61,754 nt of DNA. Source: Homoserinimonas aerilata. GTDB lineage: Bacteria; Actinomycetota; Actinomycetes; Actinomycetales; Microbacteriaceae. The stretch is taken from the NCBI RefSeq assembly GCF_006716125.1, contig NZ_VFOM01000006.1, forward strand, positions 1-61,754, written 5' to 3'. The translations under genes were made by a program, and so were the position numbers. The notes beneath the pieces were generated by a model. It did no database searches and was not told where the DNA came from. It saw only the letters and a program-made list of their open reading frames with translations. This document shows, piece by piece, positions 1-9,076 of the stretch (position 1 is the first letter of the stretch; every line of letters starts with the position of its first letter).

Positions 1-516
1 AGAGTTGTCGCTGACGGCGCGGGCGATGCCGAAATCCATCACCTTGACCTGGCCATTCTGAGTGACCATGACATTGCCGGGCTTGATGTCGCGGTGCACG
101 AGCAGCGCACGGTGGCTGTACTCGAGCGCCGTGAGCATACCGTCGGCGATGCGAACGGCCTCCTGCGGGGAGAGCGGGCCGTCGGCGATGATGTCCTTGA
201 GCAGGCGCCCGTCGACGTACTCCATGACGATGAACGGCAGTTGCGTCTCGATGCCGTTGGCGTCGGTGACGGTCTCCTCGCCGGCGTCGTAGACGCGAAC
301 GATCGTCGGATGCGCCATACGGGCGGCCTTCTGGGCCTCCTCGCGGAACAGCAGCCTGAAGTTCGGGTCGATCGCAAGGGAGGGCTTCAGCAGCTTGATG
401 GCGACGCGGCGCCCGAGGCGCGCATCCGTGCCCTCATGGACATCCGCCATGCCGCCGCGGCCGATGAGCTTGCCGACCTGATACCTACCAGCCAGGAGGC
501 GAGCATCTTCAGTCAC
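1..516 (-). CDS. pknB: Serine/threonine protein kinase PknB, N-terminal part (cut by window edge)
   Basis: Membrane Ser/Thr kinase that controls cell-wall growth and division; only the first 172 residues of the cytoplasmic kinase domain lie in the window. Visible motifs are the glycine loop IGRGGMADV (18-26), the ATP-binding lysine in VAIK (K41), HRDIKPGN (HRD at 141-143) and DFG (161-163). The GTG start at 516 is chosen because GGGAG lies about 7 nt upstream and the ATG at 523 runs straight into a stop. It lies 107 nt downstream of the pknA-type kinase gene and is the last gene of the conserved actinobacterial growth cluster. The PASTA region expected of PknB would lie outside the window. 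Confidence 0.95.
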   Translation of the reverse strand, partial: MTEDARLLAGRYQVGKLIGRGGMADVHEGTDARLGRRVAIKLLKPSLAIDPNFRLLFREEAQKAARMAHPTIVRVYDAGEETVTDANGIETQLPFIVMEYVDGRLLKDIIADGPLSPQEAVRIADGMLTALEYSHRALLVHRDIKPGNVMVTQNGQVKVMDFGIARAVSDNS

Positions 517-623
517 AGTTCATCTCCCGGATTAGGCCAACGAATAGCCAGTGTAATCGGTGTCTGCTGTACAGCCATATCGCCCTGCCGCCGTGAGACC
601 AGCAGAGATGTCTACCGGATGCG

Positions 624-2384
624 TCACGCCGACGGTGCGGCCCCGCCCCCGCCATTGCCGTTGCCGTTTCCCGGGTCCGTGCTCGGCGGAGGAGACACAG
701 GAGGTGTGACCGTGATCGTGACGGTGTCGGATGGCGGTGACTGGATGCCCGAGCACTCGGCCAGATAGCTGACGGTCACCGAGGTCACGCCGTCGTCGAC
801 GACGATCTCGGCGCTGTGCTGACCCTTGCCCAGCGGGTTTCCGGCGGTTGTGGTGGCCCCCGTCAACGAAAGCCGGTAGGCGGTGTGGTTGGTGCCCGGG
901 GCGCAGCCCGTGTACGTCGGCCACGTGATCGTGACGGTGTCGCCCGGCTCCGCAGTCGACGACGAAGCGCTCGGCGCGGCCGGCTTCGCCGGGTCGGGGA
1001 TCGGCGCGTAGATCGTCGCCGTGACCACACTGCCCGGGTCGAGACGGCCGGTCGGGTTGATCTTGTAGACCTTGCCGACACTGTCGGGGTCTGGCGCGGT
1101 GTTGCCCTCCACGACCTCGGCACGCAGATCGAGCAGGCCGAGCGCGTTGCGCACTTCCATCTCAGTCATGCCGAGATAGTCATCCTGCACGACCGCGACT
1201 TTGTTGTCGGCGCTCGGCGTCGTGCTCGGCTTCTGGCTCTGAGTCTGCGACGGCGGCGCAGAACTCTGCGACGGCTCGTCGCCCGGCGCGAACACGAGCG
1301 CCAGGATCACACCGATGAGGGCAACCAGCAGGATGCCGACGAGCGCGATGAGCGGCCACGTCCACGGATTGCGCGACTTGACCTCATCCGGCCCGTCCAT
1401 CGCGGACATCGGCTGCGTCGCCGACAGGCCACCCGCAGCACCCAGACCACCGGCCGCGGACGGCAGAACGCGGGTGGCCGCACTCGTGTCGACGCCCGGC
1501 GTGATCAGGGTCGTGAACGCCTCGGCGCCTGCGACACCGGGAACGGCGGCCGTCGCACCCGCGACATCACCGCGACGCAGCGCCTGCGCGGCACGCGCGA
1601 GATGCGCCGACGAGGAGGGACGCTCGGCAGGGCTCTTCGCAATGCACGAGTAGACGAGATTGCGCACAGGCTCCGACACGGTCGCCGGAAGATCCGGCGG
1701 CTGCTCGTTGATCTGCGCCATCGCGATCGCCACCTGCGACTCACCCGTGAACGGGCGCCGCCCGGCGAGGGCCTCATAGGCGACGATGCCCAGCGAGTAG
1801 ATGTCGGTGGTCGGGGAGGCCGGATGTCCGCTCGCCTGCTCAGGAGACAGATACTGCACCGTGCCCATCACCTGACCGGTCGCCGTCAGCGGAACCTGGT
1901 CGGCGATGCGGGCGATACCGAAGTCGGTGATCTTGACCCGGCCATCCGGAGTGATCAGGAGATTGCCGGGCTTGATGTCACGGTGCACGAGACCTGCGGC
2001 GTGAGCGGCGTGCAGCGCCGAAGCGGTCTGCGCGACGATGTCGAGCACGCGGTCGGTGGATAGGATCCGCTCGCGCTCCAGGATCGTGGAGAGCGCCTCA
2101 CCGGGCACGAGCTCCATCACAAGGTAGGCGCTGCCATCCTCCTCGCCGTAGTCGAAGACGTTGGCGATGCCCTCATGGTTGACGAGCGCGGCATGGCGCG
2201 CCTCCGCGCGGAACCGCTCGAGGAAGCCCGGATCGCCCAGATACTCATCCTTGAGGATCTTGATGGCGACAGTGCGCCCGATGACGAGGTCAGTCGCCTG
2301 CCAGACCTCGCCCATGCCACCGATCGCCACCCGGCTCGACAGCTGGTAACGTCCACCGAAAGTGAGGCCACTTGTGGGTCTCAT
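624..2384 (-). CDS. pknA: Serine/threonine protein kinase PknA-type with one PASTA and a C-terminal Ig-like domain
   Basis: Membrane Ser/Thr kinase, 586 aa. The kinase domain spans about 1-270, with AIGGMGEV (20-27), K42, HRDIKPGN (HRD 134-136), DFG (154-156) and an activation loop containing TATGQVMGT. A single membrane segment lies at about 341-366. Outside the membrane there is one PASTA-like repeat (about 396-462), then a beta-rich Ig/Fn3-like segment (about 465-560) with two cysteines (C494, C544) that could form a disulfide, and a Pro/Gly/Asn-rich tail. The start overlaps the pbpA stop by 4 nt (ATGA), so the two are translationally coupled. The classical mycobacterial PknA lacks PASTA domains, so the extracellular part is atypical; pknA is assigned by its position before pknB. 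Confidence 0.93.
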   Translation of the reverse strand: MRPTSGLTFGGRYQLSSRVAIGGMGEVWQATDLVIGRTVAIKILKDEYLGDPGFLERFRAEARHAALVNHEGIANVFDYGEEDGSAYLVMELVPGEALSTILERERILSTDRVLDIVAQTASALHAAHAAGLVHRDIKPGNLLITPDGRVKITDFGIARIADQVPLTATGQVMGTVQYLSPEQASGHPASPTTDIYSLGIVAYEALAGRRPFTGESQVAIAMAQINEQPPDLPATVSEPVRNLVYSCIAKSPAERPSSSAHLARAAQALRRGDVAGATAAVPGVAGAEAFTTLITPGVDTSAATRVLPSAAGGLGAAGGLSATQPMSAMDGPDEVKSRNPWTWPLIALVGILLVALIGVILALVFAPGDEPSQSSAPPSQTQSQKPSTTPSADNKVAVVQDDYLGMTEMEVRNALGLLDLRAEVVEGNTAPDPDSVGKVYKINPTGRLDPGSVVTATIYAPIPDPAKPAAPSASSSTAEPGDTVTITWPTYTGCAPGTNHTAYRLSLTGATTTAGNPLGKGQHSAEIVVDDGVTSVTVSYLAECSGIQSPPSDTVTITVTPPVSPPPSTDPGNGNGNGGGGAAPSA

Positions 2385-3820
2385 TTGCTCAGCACCGCCT
2401 CAAATACCTTCTTGGCGATCGGCGCGGCGACCTGGTTACCGAAACCGGAACCATTCTCGACGACGACTGCGATCGCGATCTGTGGATCGTTCGCGGGCGC
2501 GAAGCCAGTGAACCAGAGAGTGTTGGAAACACCTTCCGAATTCTGTGCTGTACCGGTCTTGCCGCCCACGTCGACTCCGTTCATTCTTGCACCACTCGCC
2601 GCACCATTGGCGACGTTGTTCACCATGAGTCCCGACATCGTCGCCGCCGTTGCGGAGGTGATCGGCTGGCTGAACACGGTCGGCTCCAGCGAGCTGATCA
2701 CAGTGAGATCCGGGGCGATGATGCTGTCGACAAGCGTCGGCTGCATGAGAGCGCCGCCATTGGCGATCGCCGCCGTCGTCATCGCGATCTGCAGTGGCGT
2801 GACACGCACATCCTGCTGCCCGAAGGAGGAGAGCATCAGCTGCGGCGCATTCATCTCCGCCGGGAAGACACTCGGCGTCGCCGACATCGGCACATCGACC
2901 TTCTCGCCGTAACCGAACGCCTTCGCATACTCGGCGAGAGTGTCATGCCCCACTGCCGTGCCCAACTCGGCGAAAGGGATATTGCATGACAGGCGCAGGG
3001 CATCCGCAACACTCACCGTCTCACCGCCACCGCAGTTGCCGCCCTCGGCGTTCGTGATCACCGTGGAACTCAACGGCAGCTGAAGGGTGGGCGGGTTCGG
3101 CAGCTGACTCTCGGGCTCGAACTGACCGCTGTCGAGAGCCGCGGATGCCACAAGCAGCTTGAACACGGAACCCGGGTGATAGAGATTGCCCGAGATCGTG
3201 CGGTTGAACAGCGGGTTATCCGGAGCTGCGAGCAGCTGGTTGTACGCCGAGATCACCGCAGCCGTGTCGTGGCTGGCCAGAAGGTTCGGGTCGTACGACG
3301 GCTTCGAGACCATCGCCAGGATCGCACCCGTCTTGGGGTCGATCGCGATGACGGCACCGCGGTAATCGCCCAGCGCATCCGATGCCGCCTGCTGGATGGC
3401 GCTGTCGATGGTCAGCTCGACAGCGGCACCCTTCGGCGTCTGGCCCGTGAAGATCGCCGACACCTGATCGAGGAACTGCTCATTCGCCGTGCCCGAAAGG
3501 TAATCGTTGAGCGAACCCTCCACGCCGGTGTTGCCCTGATTGAGCGTGAAATAGCCGGTCACCGGCGCATACAGGGCAGGGTTCGCGTAGGAGCGCTGGA
3601 ACTTGAAGTCATCATCGACAGGGGTCGACTGCGCAATGGGCGTGCCATCGACCAGCAGCGGCCCGCGCTCGGCGGAGAAGCTCGCAAACAGCGTGCGCAC
3701 ATTGCGAGGATCCGCCCGCAGATTGTCAGCCTGGAAGACGGTGATGACCGTGCCGGAACAGAACAGCGCCACGAACATGATCAGGACGACAGCACTCACC
3801 CGCTTGAGCTGCTTGTTCAT
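2381..3820 (-). CDS. pbpA: Penicillin-binding protein 2-type transpeptidase PbpA
   Basis: Peptidoglycan DD-transpeptidase, 479 aa, anchored by an N-terminal membrane helix (about 8-30) with the catalytic domain outside. The penicillin-binding motifs are all present: SxxK as SVFK (S218-K221), SxN as SCN (278-280) and KTG (421-423). It overlaps the rodA stop by 4 nt upstream and the pknA start by 4 nt downstream. It is expected to form a glycosyltransferase/transpeptidase pair with the preceding RodA/FtsW protein and to be controlled by the linked kinases and phosphatase. Confidence 0.96.
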   Translation of the reverse strand: MNKQLKRVSAVVLIMFVALFCSGTVITVFQADNLRADPRNVRTLFASFSAERGPLLVDGTPIAQSTPVDDDFKFQRSYANPALYAPVTGYFTLNQGNTGVEGSLNDYLSGTANEQFLDQVSAIFTGQTPKGAAVELTIDSAIQQAASDALGDYRGAVIAIDPKTGAILAMVSKPSYDPNLLASHDTAAVISAYNQLLAAPDNPLFNRTISGNLYHPGSVFKLLVASAALDSGQFEPESQLPNPPTLQLPLSSTVITNAEGGNCGGGETVSVADALRLSCNIPFAELGTAVGHDTLAEYAKAFGYGEKVDVPMSATPSVFPAEMNAPQLMLSSFGQQDVRVTPLQIAMTTAAIANGGALMQPTLVDSIIAPDLTVISSLEPTVFSQPITSATAATMSGLMVNNVANGAASGARMNGVDVGGKTGTAQNSEGVSNTLWFTGFAPANDPQIAIAVVVENGSGFGNQVAAPIAKKVFEAVLSK

Positions 3821-5235
3821 GGGCCCACCACCAGCCTCGGTTGGCTGCGAATCGTGTCAGAGAGTCGCAACAGGAGCGCCGCGATGATCCAGTTCGCCAC
3901 AAGCGAGGAACCACCCGCCGCCAGAAACGGCGTCGTCAGCCCCGTCAACGGGATCACGCGCGTGACGCCGCCGACAACAATGAAGACCTGAAGGGCCACC
4001 ACGAAGCTGAGGCCGACGCCCAGAAGGCGACCGAAATCATCCTGCCCGGAGAAACCGATGCGGAAACCGCGCGAGACGAACAGCAGATAGAGGGCCAGGA
4101 TCGCGAACAGGCCCGCCAGACCCAGCTCCTCGCCGAGAGCCGCGATGATGTAGTCGCTCTGCGAAAGCGGAACACGATCGGGGCTGCCGCCACCGAGACC
4201 CGTTCCGACGAGGCCGCCGTCAGCCAGACCGAACAGCCCCTGCACCAGCTGATAGCTGCCGCCGCCCGCATCGTAGACATCCTGATTGAACGGATCCAGC
4301 CAACCCTCGAAGCGGCCAGCGACATACCCGAGAGTCTGGCTGGCGACAAGCGCCCCGCCCAGGAACAACGCCAGACCCAGGATGACCCAACTCGCCCGCC
4401 CCGTCGCCACATAGATCATCACCAGGAACAGACCGAAATACAGCAGCGAGGTGCCGAGGTCGCGCTGGAAGATCAGCACCGCCATCGCCGCAGCCCAGAT
4501 CACCAGGATCGGACCGAGATCTCTGGCACGCGGGAAGCGCATCCCCAGAAACCTTCTGCCCACCATCGACAGGCTGTCGCGGCTCTCCACGAGATAGCCG
4601 GCGAAGAACACGGCGAGGGCGATCTTGGCGAGCTCACCCGGCTGGAACGAGAAGCCGCCGATCTTGATCCACAGCTGCGCGCCGAACTCGGCATGGCCGA
4701 TGACCGGCAGCATCGGCAGCAGAAGCAGCACGATGCCCGTGAACATGGCGATGTAGCGGTAGCGCTGCAGAACGCGGTGATTGCGGATGACCAGAATCAC
4801 AGCCAGAGCGATGGCGATCGCCAGGCCCGTCCAGGCGATCTGGCGCACGCCCGCAGCATCCCAGCCCGCATCCCCGTTCGCGATGTCGATGCGGTAGATC
4901 TCGGCGATACCGAGGCCGTTGAGCACCGTGATCACCGGAAGGATGAGCGGATCGGCCTGCGGCGCCACGAAACGCAACGCCACATGCATCCCGAGCACCA
5001 GAATCGCCAGCAGGCCGCCCAGGATGATGACACTCTGGTCGATCTCGCCCGTCGCGCCCAACTGCACGAGCGCCATCGCGGCGCCGTTGATGCCGCACGC
5101 GACCAGGAGCAGCAGAAGCTCCACATTGCGCATCCGCGCGGGGGCGCGCTTCACCCGGATGGGGCCCGTGGGGGTGGTGTCTCCGGCCGTGCCCGTGGGC
5201 AGCGCGCCGGTCGCCGTCTGATCCGTAGCCGCCAT
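3817..5235 (-). CDS. rodA: FtsW/RodA/SpoVE family peptidoglycan glycosyltransferase
   Basis: Polytopic SEDS-family membrane protein, 472 aa, that polymerises lipid II into glycan strands. It has about ten hydrophobic segments and a family-like sequence near the C-terminus (GLTTPFLAAGGSS). The reading frame is open further upstream, but the ATG at 5235 begins one base after the pstP stop and gives MAATDQTATG; an in-frame ATG at 5253 would overlap pstP by 17 nt and has no better ribosome site. It sits between pstP and pbpA in the canonical order. Confidence 0.94.
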   Translation of the reverse strand: MAATDQTATGALPTGTAGDTTPTGPIRVKRAPARMRNVELLLLLVACGINGAAMALVQLGATGEIDQSVIILGGLLAILVLGMHVALRFVAPQADPLILPVITVLNGLGIAEIYRIDIANGDAGWDAAGVRQIAWTGLAIAIALAVILVIRNHRVLQRYRYIAMFTGIVLLLLPMLPVIGHAEFGAQLWIKIGGFSFQPGELAKIALAVFFAGYLVESRDSLSMVGRRFLGMRFPRARDLGPILVIWAAAMAVLIFQRDLGTSLLYFGLFLVMIYVATGRASWVILGLALFLGGALVASQTLGYVAGRFEGWLDPFNQDVYDAGGGSYQLVQGLFGLADGGLVGTGLGGGSPDRVPLSQSDYIIAALGEELGLAGLFAILALYLLFVSRGFRIGFSGQDDFGRLLGVGLSFVVALQVFIVVGGVTRVIPLTGLTTPFLAAGGSSLVANWIIAALLLRLSDTIRSQPRLVVGP

Positions 5236-5236
5236 G

Positions 5237-6478
5237 TCAGCCGGTACCGCCATCAAGACGCGTGATGATGCTGCGGGCGTCATCCAGATCGTCGGCGTTG
5301 ATCGTGTCGACCACCCTCTGCTGTTCGAACATCGACAGCGAGTCCACCCGAATGCTCGTCTCCTCGAACACCTCATGCAGCGAGAGCGGGCCGATGCTCT
5401 GCTGCACACCCTTGTAGATGGCGACCGTGCTGCCGTTCGCGCCCACGTAGTAGCGGGTCTGGGTCCAGCGGTAGCCGACGACGAGAGCGGCGACGATGAG
5501 CGCAGCGATGAGGCCCACCGCGAGCAGCCAGGCGACCCTGCGGCGGGTGGCGCGGCGCTTGTCCTCCTGGATGAGCTCGCGCAGATACTCGTCGGATTCC
5601 GGCTCGAAATGGCTGTCCTCGTGCTGCGCGGCCTTCAACGGATGCAGCAGAAGCGTCGGCAGGCGAAGCGGCTTGTGCTCGGCGGTCGACTCGAAGGTGA
5701 GCGGCATCGCCGCAGAACCGACCGTCACCGGCGGGCTGGACGCCGAATCAGCCGTCGTGTCGACATCGACGATCACGATCGTCACATTGTCGGGAGCGCC
5801 CTGGTCGAGAGCCTCCCGCACCAGACGGTCCGCGGCATCCTTCGGCGACGGAACCGAGCGGAGCGCCGCCTCGATCTTGTCGTCGGAGACATAACTGCTG
5901 AGACCGTCGGAGCACAGCATCCACCGGTCGCCCGGCTCCGTCTCGACCACGGCAGTGTCGATCTCCGGGTTCGCATCGACATCGCCGAGCACGCGCATGA
6001 GAACGGAGCGACGCGGATGCACGGCCGCCTCCTCCTGCGTGATGCGGCCCGAATCGACCAGACGCTGCACGAAGGTGTGATCGACCGTGACCTGCTCGAG
6101 CGTGCCCCCGCGATACAGGTAGAGGCGGGAATCGCCGATATGCGCGATCGCGACATGATCGCCGACCCGCAGCAGCGCCGTCGCGGTCGTGCCCATGCCG
6201 GTGAGCTCCGGGTGGTCGAACACCGTCTCGGCGAGCAGGCCATTGGCCGACAGAAGCGCCGACTGCAGCGCGAACTCCGCATCATGGGCCGAAGCGAAAG
6301 GGCGATCGGCCTCGATGATGCGCTTCAACGCGATCGCGGAGGCGACATCGCCGCCCGCATGACCACCCATGCCGTCGGCGACGACGAAGAGCTGCCTGCC
6401 CGCATAACCAGAGTCCTGGTTGTTCGAGCGGATGCGCCCGACATGGGAGACGGCCGCACTCTTGATGGTTGTCGCCAT
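5237..6478 (-). CDS. pstP: PP2C-type Ser/Thr protein phosphatase PstP
   Basis: Metal-dependent phosphatase, 413 aa, that removes phosphate from PknA/PknB and their targets. The N-terminal PP2C domain (about 5-240) shows the metal-binding aspartates in VVADGMGGH (D35), LCSDGL (D191) and GAPDN (D230). A membrane helix lies at about 315-337 and a short extracellular tail follows. It starts 4 nt after fhaB and ends one base before rodA, so it is co-transcribed and probably co-translated with both. Confidence 0.96.
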   Translation of the reverse strand: MATTIKSAAVSHVGRIRSNNQDSGYAGRQLFVVADGMGGHAGGDVASAIALKRIIEADRPFASAHDAEFALQSALLSANGLLAETVFDHPELTGMGTTATALLRVGDHVAIAHIGDSRLYLYRGGTLEQVTVDHTFVQRLVDSGRITQEEAAVHPRRSVLMRVLGDVDANPEIDTAVVETEPGDRWMLCSDGLSSYVSDDKIEAALRSVPSPKDAADRLVREALDQGAPDNVTIVIVDVDTTADSASSPPVTVGSAAMPLTFESTAEHKPLRLPTLLLHPLKAAQHEDSHFEPESDEYLRELIQEDKRRATRRRVAWLLAVGLIAALIVAALVVGYRWTQTRYYVGANGSTVAIYKGVQQSIGPLSLHEVFEETSIRVDSLSMFEQQRVVDTINADDLDDARSIITRLDGGTG

Positions 6479-6482
6479 GCCG

Positions 6483-7013
6483 CTACCGTCGCAGCTCGAA
6501 GCTGGTCGTGCCGATCTTCACCGGCGTGTTCAAGGGGATGGGGGTCGGGGCGGCCACACGGCGGCCATCAAGGAACGTGCCATTCGTGGAATCGAGATCC
6601 TGGATGACCCACTCATCGCCCCACAGCACCAGACGGGCGTGATGGGTGGAGGTGTAGTCGTCACGGATGACGAGGCCGCTCTCGCTGGACCTGCCGATCG
6701 TCAGCGGCTCGGAATGCAACTCCAACTCGAGGCCGGCCTTCGCACCCGACGTGATGACAAGCCTGCTGGCCGTGGCGGTCGTCGCAACAGGGCCGGATGC
6801 CGCCGACTGCGCCGCCACCGGACGCGGCGCAGAGAGAGGAGCGGTCGCCCCCGCGGCGGGAGCCGGCTCGGGGGTCGACTGCGGGGACACCGGCAGCTTG
6901 CGGACGCGATCGCCGAACAGATCCGAACGCAACGCGTAGACGATCGCGAACACGAAAGCCCACAGGAGCAGCAGAAAGCCGAACCTCAGCAGCAGGAGCG
7001 TCAACTCATCCAT
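6483..7013 (-). CDS. fhaB: FHA-domain membrane protein FhaB/FipA
   Basis: A 176-aa protein with an N-terminal membrane helix (about 5-28), a flexible Ala/Pro linker and a C-terminal forkhead-associated domain. Phosphothreonine-binding signatures are visible: IGRSSESG, STHHARL and DSTNGTFLDG. It reads phosphorylated partners of the PknA/PknB network; in mycobacteria the equivalent links kinase signalling to the division machinery. The ATG directly abuts the fhaA stop (0 nt). Confidence 0.93.
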   Translation of the reverse strand: MDELTLLLLRFGFLLLLWAFVFAIVYALRSDLFGDRVRKLPVSPQSTPEPAPAAGATAPLSAPRPVAAQSAASGPVATTATASRLVITSGAKAGLELELHSEPLTIGRSSESGLVIRDDYTSTHHARLVLWGDEWVIQDLDSTNGTFLDGRRVAAPTPIPLNTPVKIGTTSFELRR

Positions 7014-7742
7014 CTACCGGCCACTCCCCGGGTCATCACGTCGCCTCGGCGGAAGATGGGCGTGCTCATCAATGGACGCGGATTGGGCAAGCACCCGAAA
7101 GACGATACGGGTTCTGCCGATGTTAATCACGGAATCGGTGGGCAGCGGAGCCTTCGACACCCTCTGCCCGTTCAACTGCGACCCATTCGTGGAACCCAGG
7201 TCATTGACCTGCGCACGGCTGCCATCCCACAGAATCTCGACATGCTTGCGCGAGATGCTGCTGTCGTCGACCGTGACATCCGCATCGCTTCCCCGACCGA
7301 TGACCGTGCGCGAGCGCGTGATCGGATGACGTTTGCCGTCGATGTCGAGAACAGGCGTCCAGGTGACGGCGCCGTTCACACTGTCGGAGTCGACACGCAC
7401 CATGCCCTCACTCAGGGAGGAGTCATGCTGCAGCTCGATGGAGATGCCGCCCGTGAACTGGTAGCCCTGCGCGGTCGCATGCTGCTGCACCAGAGCAGTC
7501 AACTCGTCGACGAGAGCCGGGCCGAGCCCATGCATCCGCTCATAGTCGGCCGCGGAGAGGCGCACTGTGAAACGATTCGGCACAAGAATGCGGTCGCGTG
7601 CGACCACAGCCGCCTTCGTGTCGAGCTCACGGCGCAACGCATTCGTGATCTCGATCGGCTGCAGCCCGCTCTTGAAGGTCTTCGCGAAAGCGCCGTTCAC
7701 TGCCCGCTCAAGACCGCGCTCGAAGCTGTCCAGTAATCCCAC
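7014..7742 (-). CDS. fhaA: FhaA: DUF3662 plus FHA domain protein
   Basis: A 242-aa cytoplasmic adaptor. The N-terminal DUF3662 (FhaA_N) domain begins GLLDSFERGLERAV, and the C-terminal FHA domain carries IGRGSDADV, SRKHVEI and GSTNGSQLNG. In mycobacteria the equivalent binds phosphorylated MviN and helps regulate peptidoglycan synthesis. The GTG at 7742 is preferred to longer in-frame starts because AAGGA lies 7 nt upstream and the family begins here. First gene of the minus-strand growth operon; its promoter should lie in the 7743-8187 gap. Confidence 0.93.
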   Translation of the reverse strand: MGLLDSFERGLERAVNGAFAKTFKSGLQPIEITNALRRELDTKAAVVARDRILVPNRFTVRLSAADYERMHGLGPALVDELTALVQQHATAQGYQFTGGISIELQHDSSLSEGMVRVDSDSVNGAVTWTPVLDIDGKRHPITRSRTVIGRGSDADVTVDDSSISRKHVEILWDGSRAQVNDLGSTNGSQLNGQRVSKAPLPTDSVINIGRTRIVFRVLAQSASIDEHAHLPPRRRDDPGSGR

Positions 7743-7920
7743 GGGTTTCCTTCTCTGTGTCTTCGCCAACGGTCGGGCCGCCGCCGTGGCTATGACGATG
7801 TTAGCCGTTGGGCCCGCATGGGAGCCCAAATCGCGGCCCAACCGGCGCAAACTACATCGGACGGATGACCTCGCGGGGCTGTGGTGGTGCGCGCTGCCAG
7901 TGGGCTCGCATCCGCTCGCC

Positions 7921-8095
7921 CGTGGTTATCGCATCGAGCCCGTGCTTATCGCGTCGAGTACGCCGATCGGATGCTCCGCGGGGTCGGGAAGGACCGATTG
8001 GCGTACTCGACGCCCACCTCGCCCGGACCCACTCGCGTGAGGTACGCCTATCGGATGCTCGGGGCGGGCAGGATGAGCCGATCGGCGTACTTCAC
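7921..8095. repeat. Two related hairpin repeats preceded by a 20-bp direct repeat (gap 7743-8187)
   Basis: The 445-bp gap between fhaA and tRNA-Leu holds no convincing gene. It contains two imperfect copies of CGTGSTTATCGCRTCGAG (7921 and 7941), then hairpin 1 with 20-nt arms at 7951-7970 and 7994-8013 (one mismatch), and hairpin 2 with 18-nt arms at 8037-8054 and 8078-8095 (two mismatches). The arms of both hairpins share GTACGCC(G/T)ATCGG and both loops begin ATGCTC, so they are copies of one element. No T-tract follows, so a classical terminator is unlikely. Confidence 0.75.
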
Positions 8096-8187
8096 AGCAG
8101 CAGGGGAGGGAGAGGGAACATCGACCCAGCCGCGCTGTGATAATCTCCCTTAGTCTGCGCTCACCGATTGACCGGTGGGAGAAGCAC

Positions 8188-8274
8188 GCGCGAGTGGCGA
8201 AATTGGCAGACGCGCACGGTTCAGGTCCGTGTGCCCGTGAGGGCATGGGGGTTCAAGTCCCCCCTCGCGCACCA
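8188..8274 (+). tRNA. tRNA-Leu (anticodon CAG)
   Basis: An 87-nt class II tRNA including an encoded CCA end. The acceptor stem GCGCGAG (8188-8194) pairs with CTCGCGC (8264-8270). The anticodon stem CACGG/CCGTG encloses loop TTCAGGT, giving anticodon CAG, which reads CUG. A long variable arm and a T-arm with GTTCAAGTC are present. It stands alone and is followed at once by an intrinsic terminator. Confidence 0.96.
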
Positions 8275-8279
8275 CACGA

Positions 8280-8305
8280 AAGCCCCCGAGAGATCGGGGG
8301 CTTTT
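8280..8305 (+). terminator. Intrinsic terminator of tRNA-Leu
   Basis: Ten-bp stem AAGCCCCCGA / TCGGGGGCTT with a GAGA tetraloop, followed by TT then TCGC. It begins 5 nt after the CCA end, the expected place for tRNA transcript termination. Confidence 0.85.
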
Positions 8306-8359
8306 CGCTTTCCTGCGGCCCGCATCCCCGGCGTGGCTAATAGGTCAAAGAGTGGCTCG

Positions 8360-8423
8360 ACGGCTGTGTTTCGTCGCGACGGCGGTGGAATGTTCCGCAG
8401 CCGTCGCGACGAAACACAGCCGT
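8360..8423. repeat. Long intergenic palindrome, family A
   Basis: Perfect 24-nt arms at 8360-8383 and 8400-8423, beginning ACGGCTGTGTTTCGTCGCGA. The 16-nt centre is itself partly self-complementary (GGAA/TTCC), so the whole 64 bp is nearly a cruciform. There is no T-tract. It lies between the tRNA-Leu terminator and the FMN-reductase gene; the rest of 8306-8532 shows only the downstream gene's ribosome site. Confidence 0.85.
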
Positions 8424-8532
8424 AGCGGGGTGCGGGAGACGTGGGCGCGTAACGCGGGGTCACCCTTGCCCGCTGCGACCCGCCGCGTCATAGCCTGAGT
8501 CGCGAACAGCAAGAAGATGCAGGGGAGTGCAC

Positions 8533-9075
8533 ATGAAGACCACCGTCGTCGCCGGAAACCCGAAGGCCGGCTCGCGCACCCTGCAGGCGGGCATCCTGCT
8601 GGCAGAGGCGCTCGCCGCGAAAACCAACTCCGGCGGGCCGTCAACAGAAGCCGAACCGCTGCAGCTCATCGACGTGATCGAACTCGGGCCCGGCCTGCTC
8701 GGATGGGAAGACGCGGCCGTGAAGGATGCCGTGGCCACCGCATCCGACAGCGACCTGCTGATCGTCGCCTCGCCCACCTTCAAAGCCAGCTACACGGGGG
8801 TGCTCAAACTGTTCCTCGACCAGTTCGACACCGGAACCGGGCTCGCCGGCGTCACGGCTGTCGCCCTCATGCTCGGCGCAGGGCCCACCCACGCGCTCGC
8901 GCCCGAACTGCTGCTCAAACCCGTGCTCGTCGAACTCGGAGCGACCACACCCGCACAAGGGCTGTACCTGAACGAGAAGACCTTCGCCGAGGAGGGTGCG
9001 CTCGAACCGTGGCTGGATCGGTGGGCGGATGTGGTGATTGCGTCGGCGGTTGCGGCAGGGGTTGCTCGCGGGTGA
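8533..9075 (+). CDS. NADPH-dependent FMN reductase-like flavoprotein
   Basis: A 180-aa flavodoxin-fold protein of the NADPH-dependent FMN reductase family. It has the N-terminal beta strand and phosphate loop VVAGNPKAGSRT, and the flavin-proximal segment VASPTFKASYTGVLK. Members transfer electrons from NAD(P)H to flavin or small acceptors in the cytoplasm; the substrate cannot be read from the sequence. ATG 8533 is chosen over the GTG at 8527 because AGGGGAG ends 5 nt upstream. A convergent repeat array separates it from nhaA. Confidence 0.85.
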   Translation: MKTTVVAGNPKAGSRTLQAGILLAEALAAKTNSGGPSTEAEPLQLIDVIELGPGLLGWEDAAVKDAVATASDSDLLIVASPTFKASYTGVLKLFLDQFDTGTGLAGVTAVALMLGAGPTHALAPELLLKPVLVELGATTPAQGLYLNEKTFAEEGALEPWLDRWADVVIASAVAAGVARG

Positions 9076-9076
9076 G

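Noticed and set aside
5235..5409. Longer RodA start upstream of 5235
   Set aside because: The extension lies inside pstP, is Arg/Cys-rich and unlike the family; ATG 5235 follows the pstP stop by one base.
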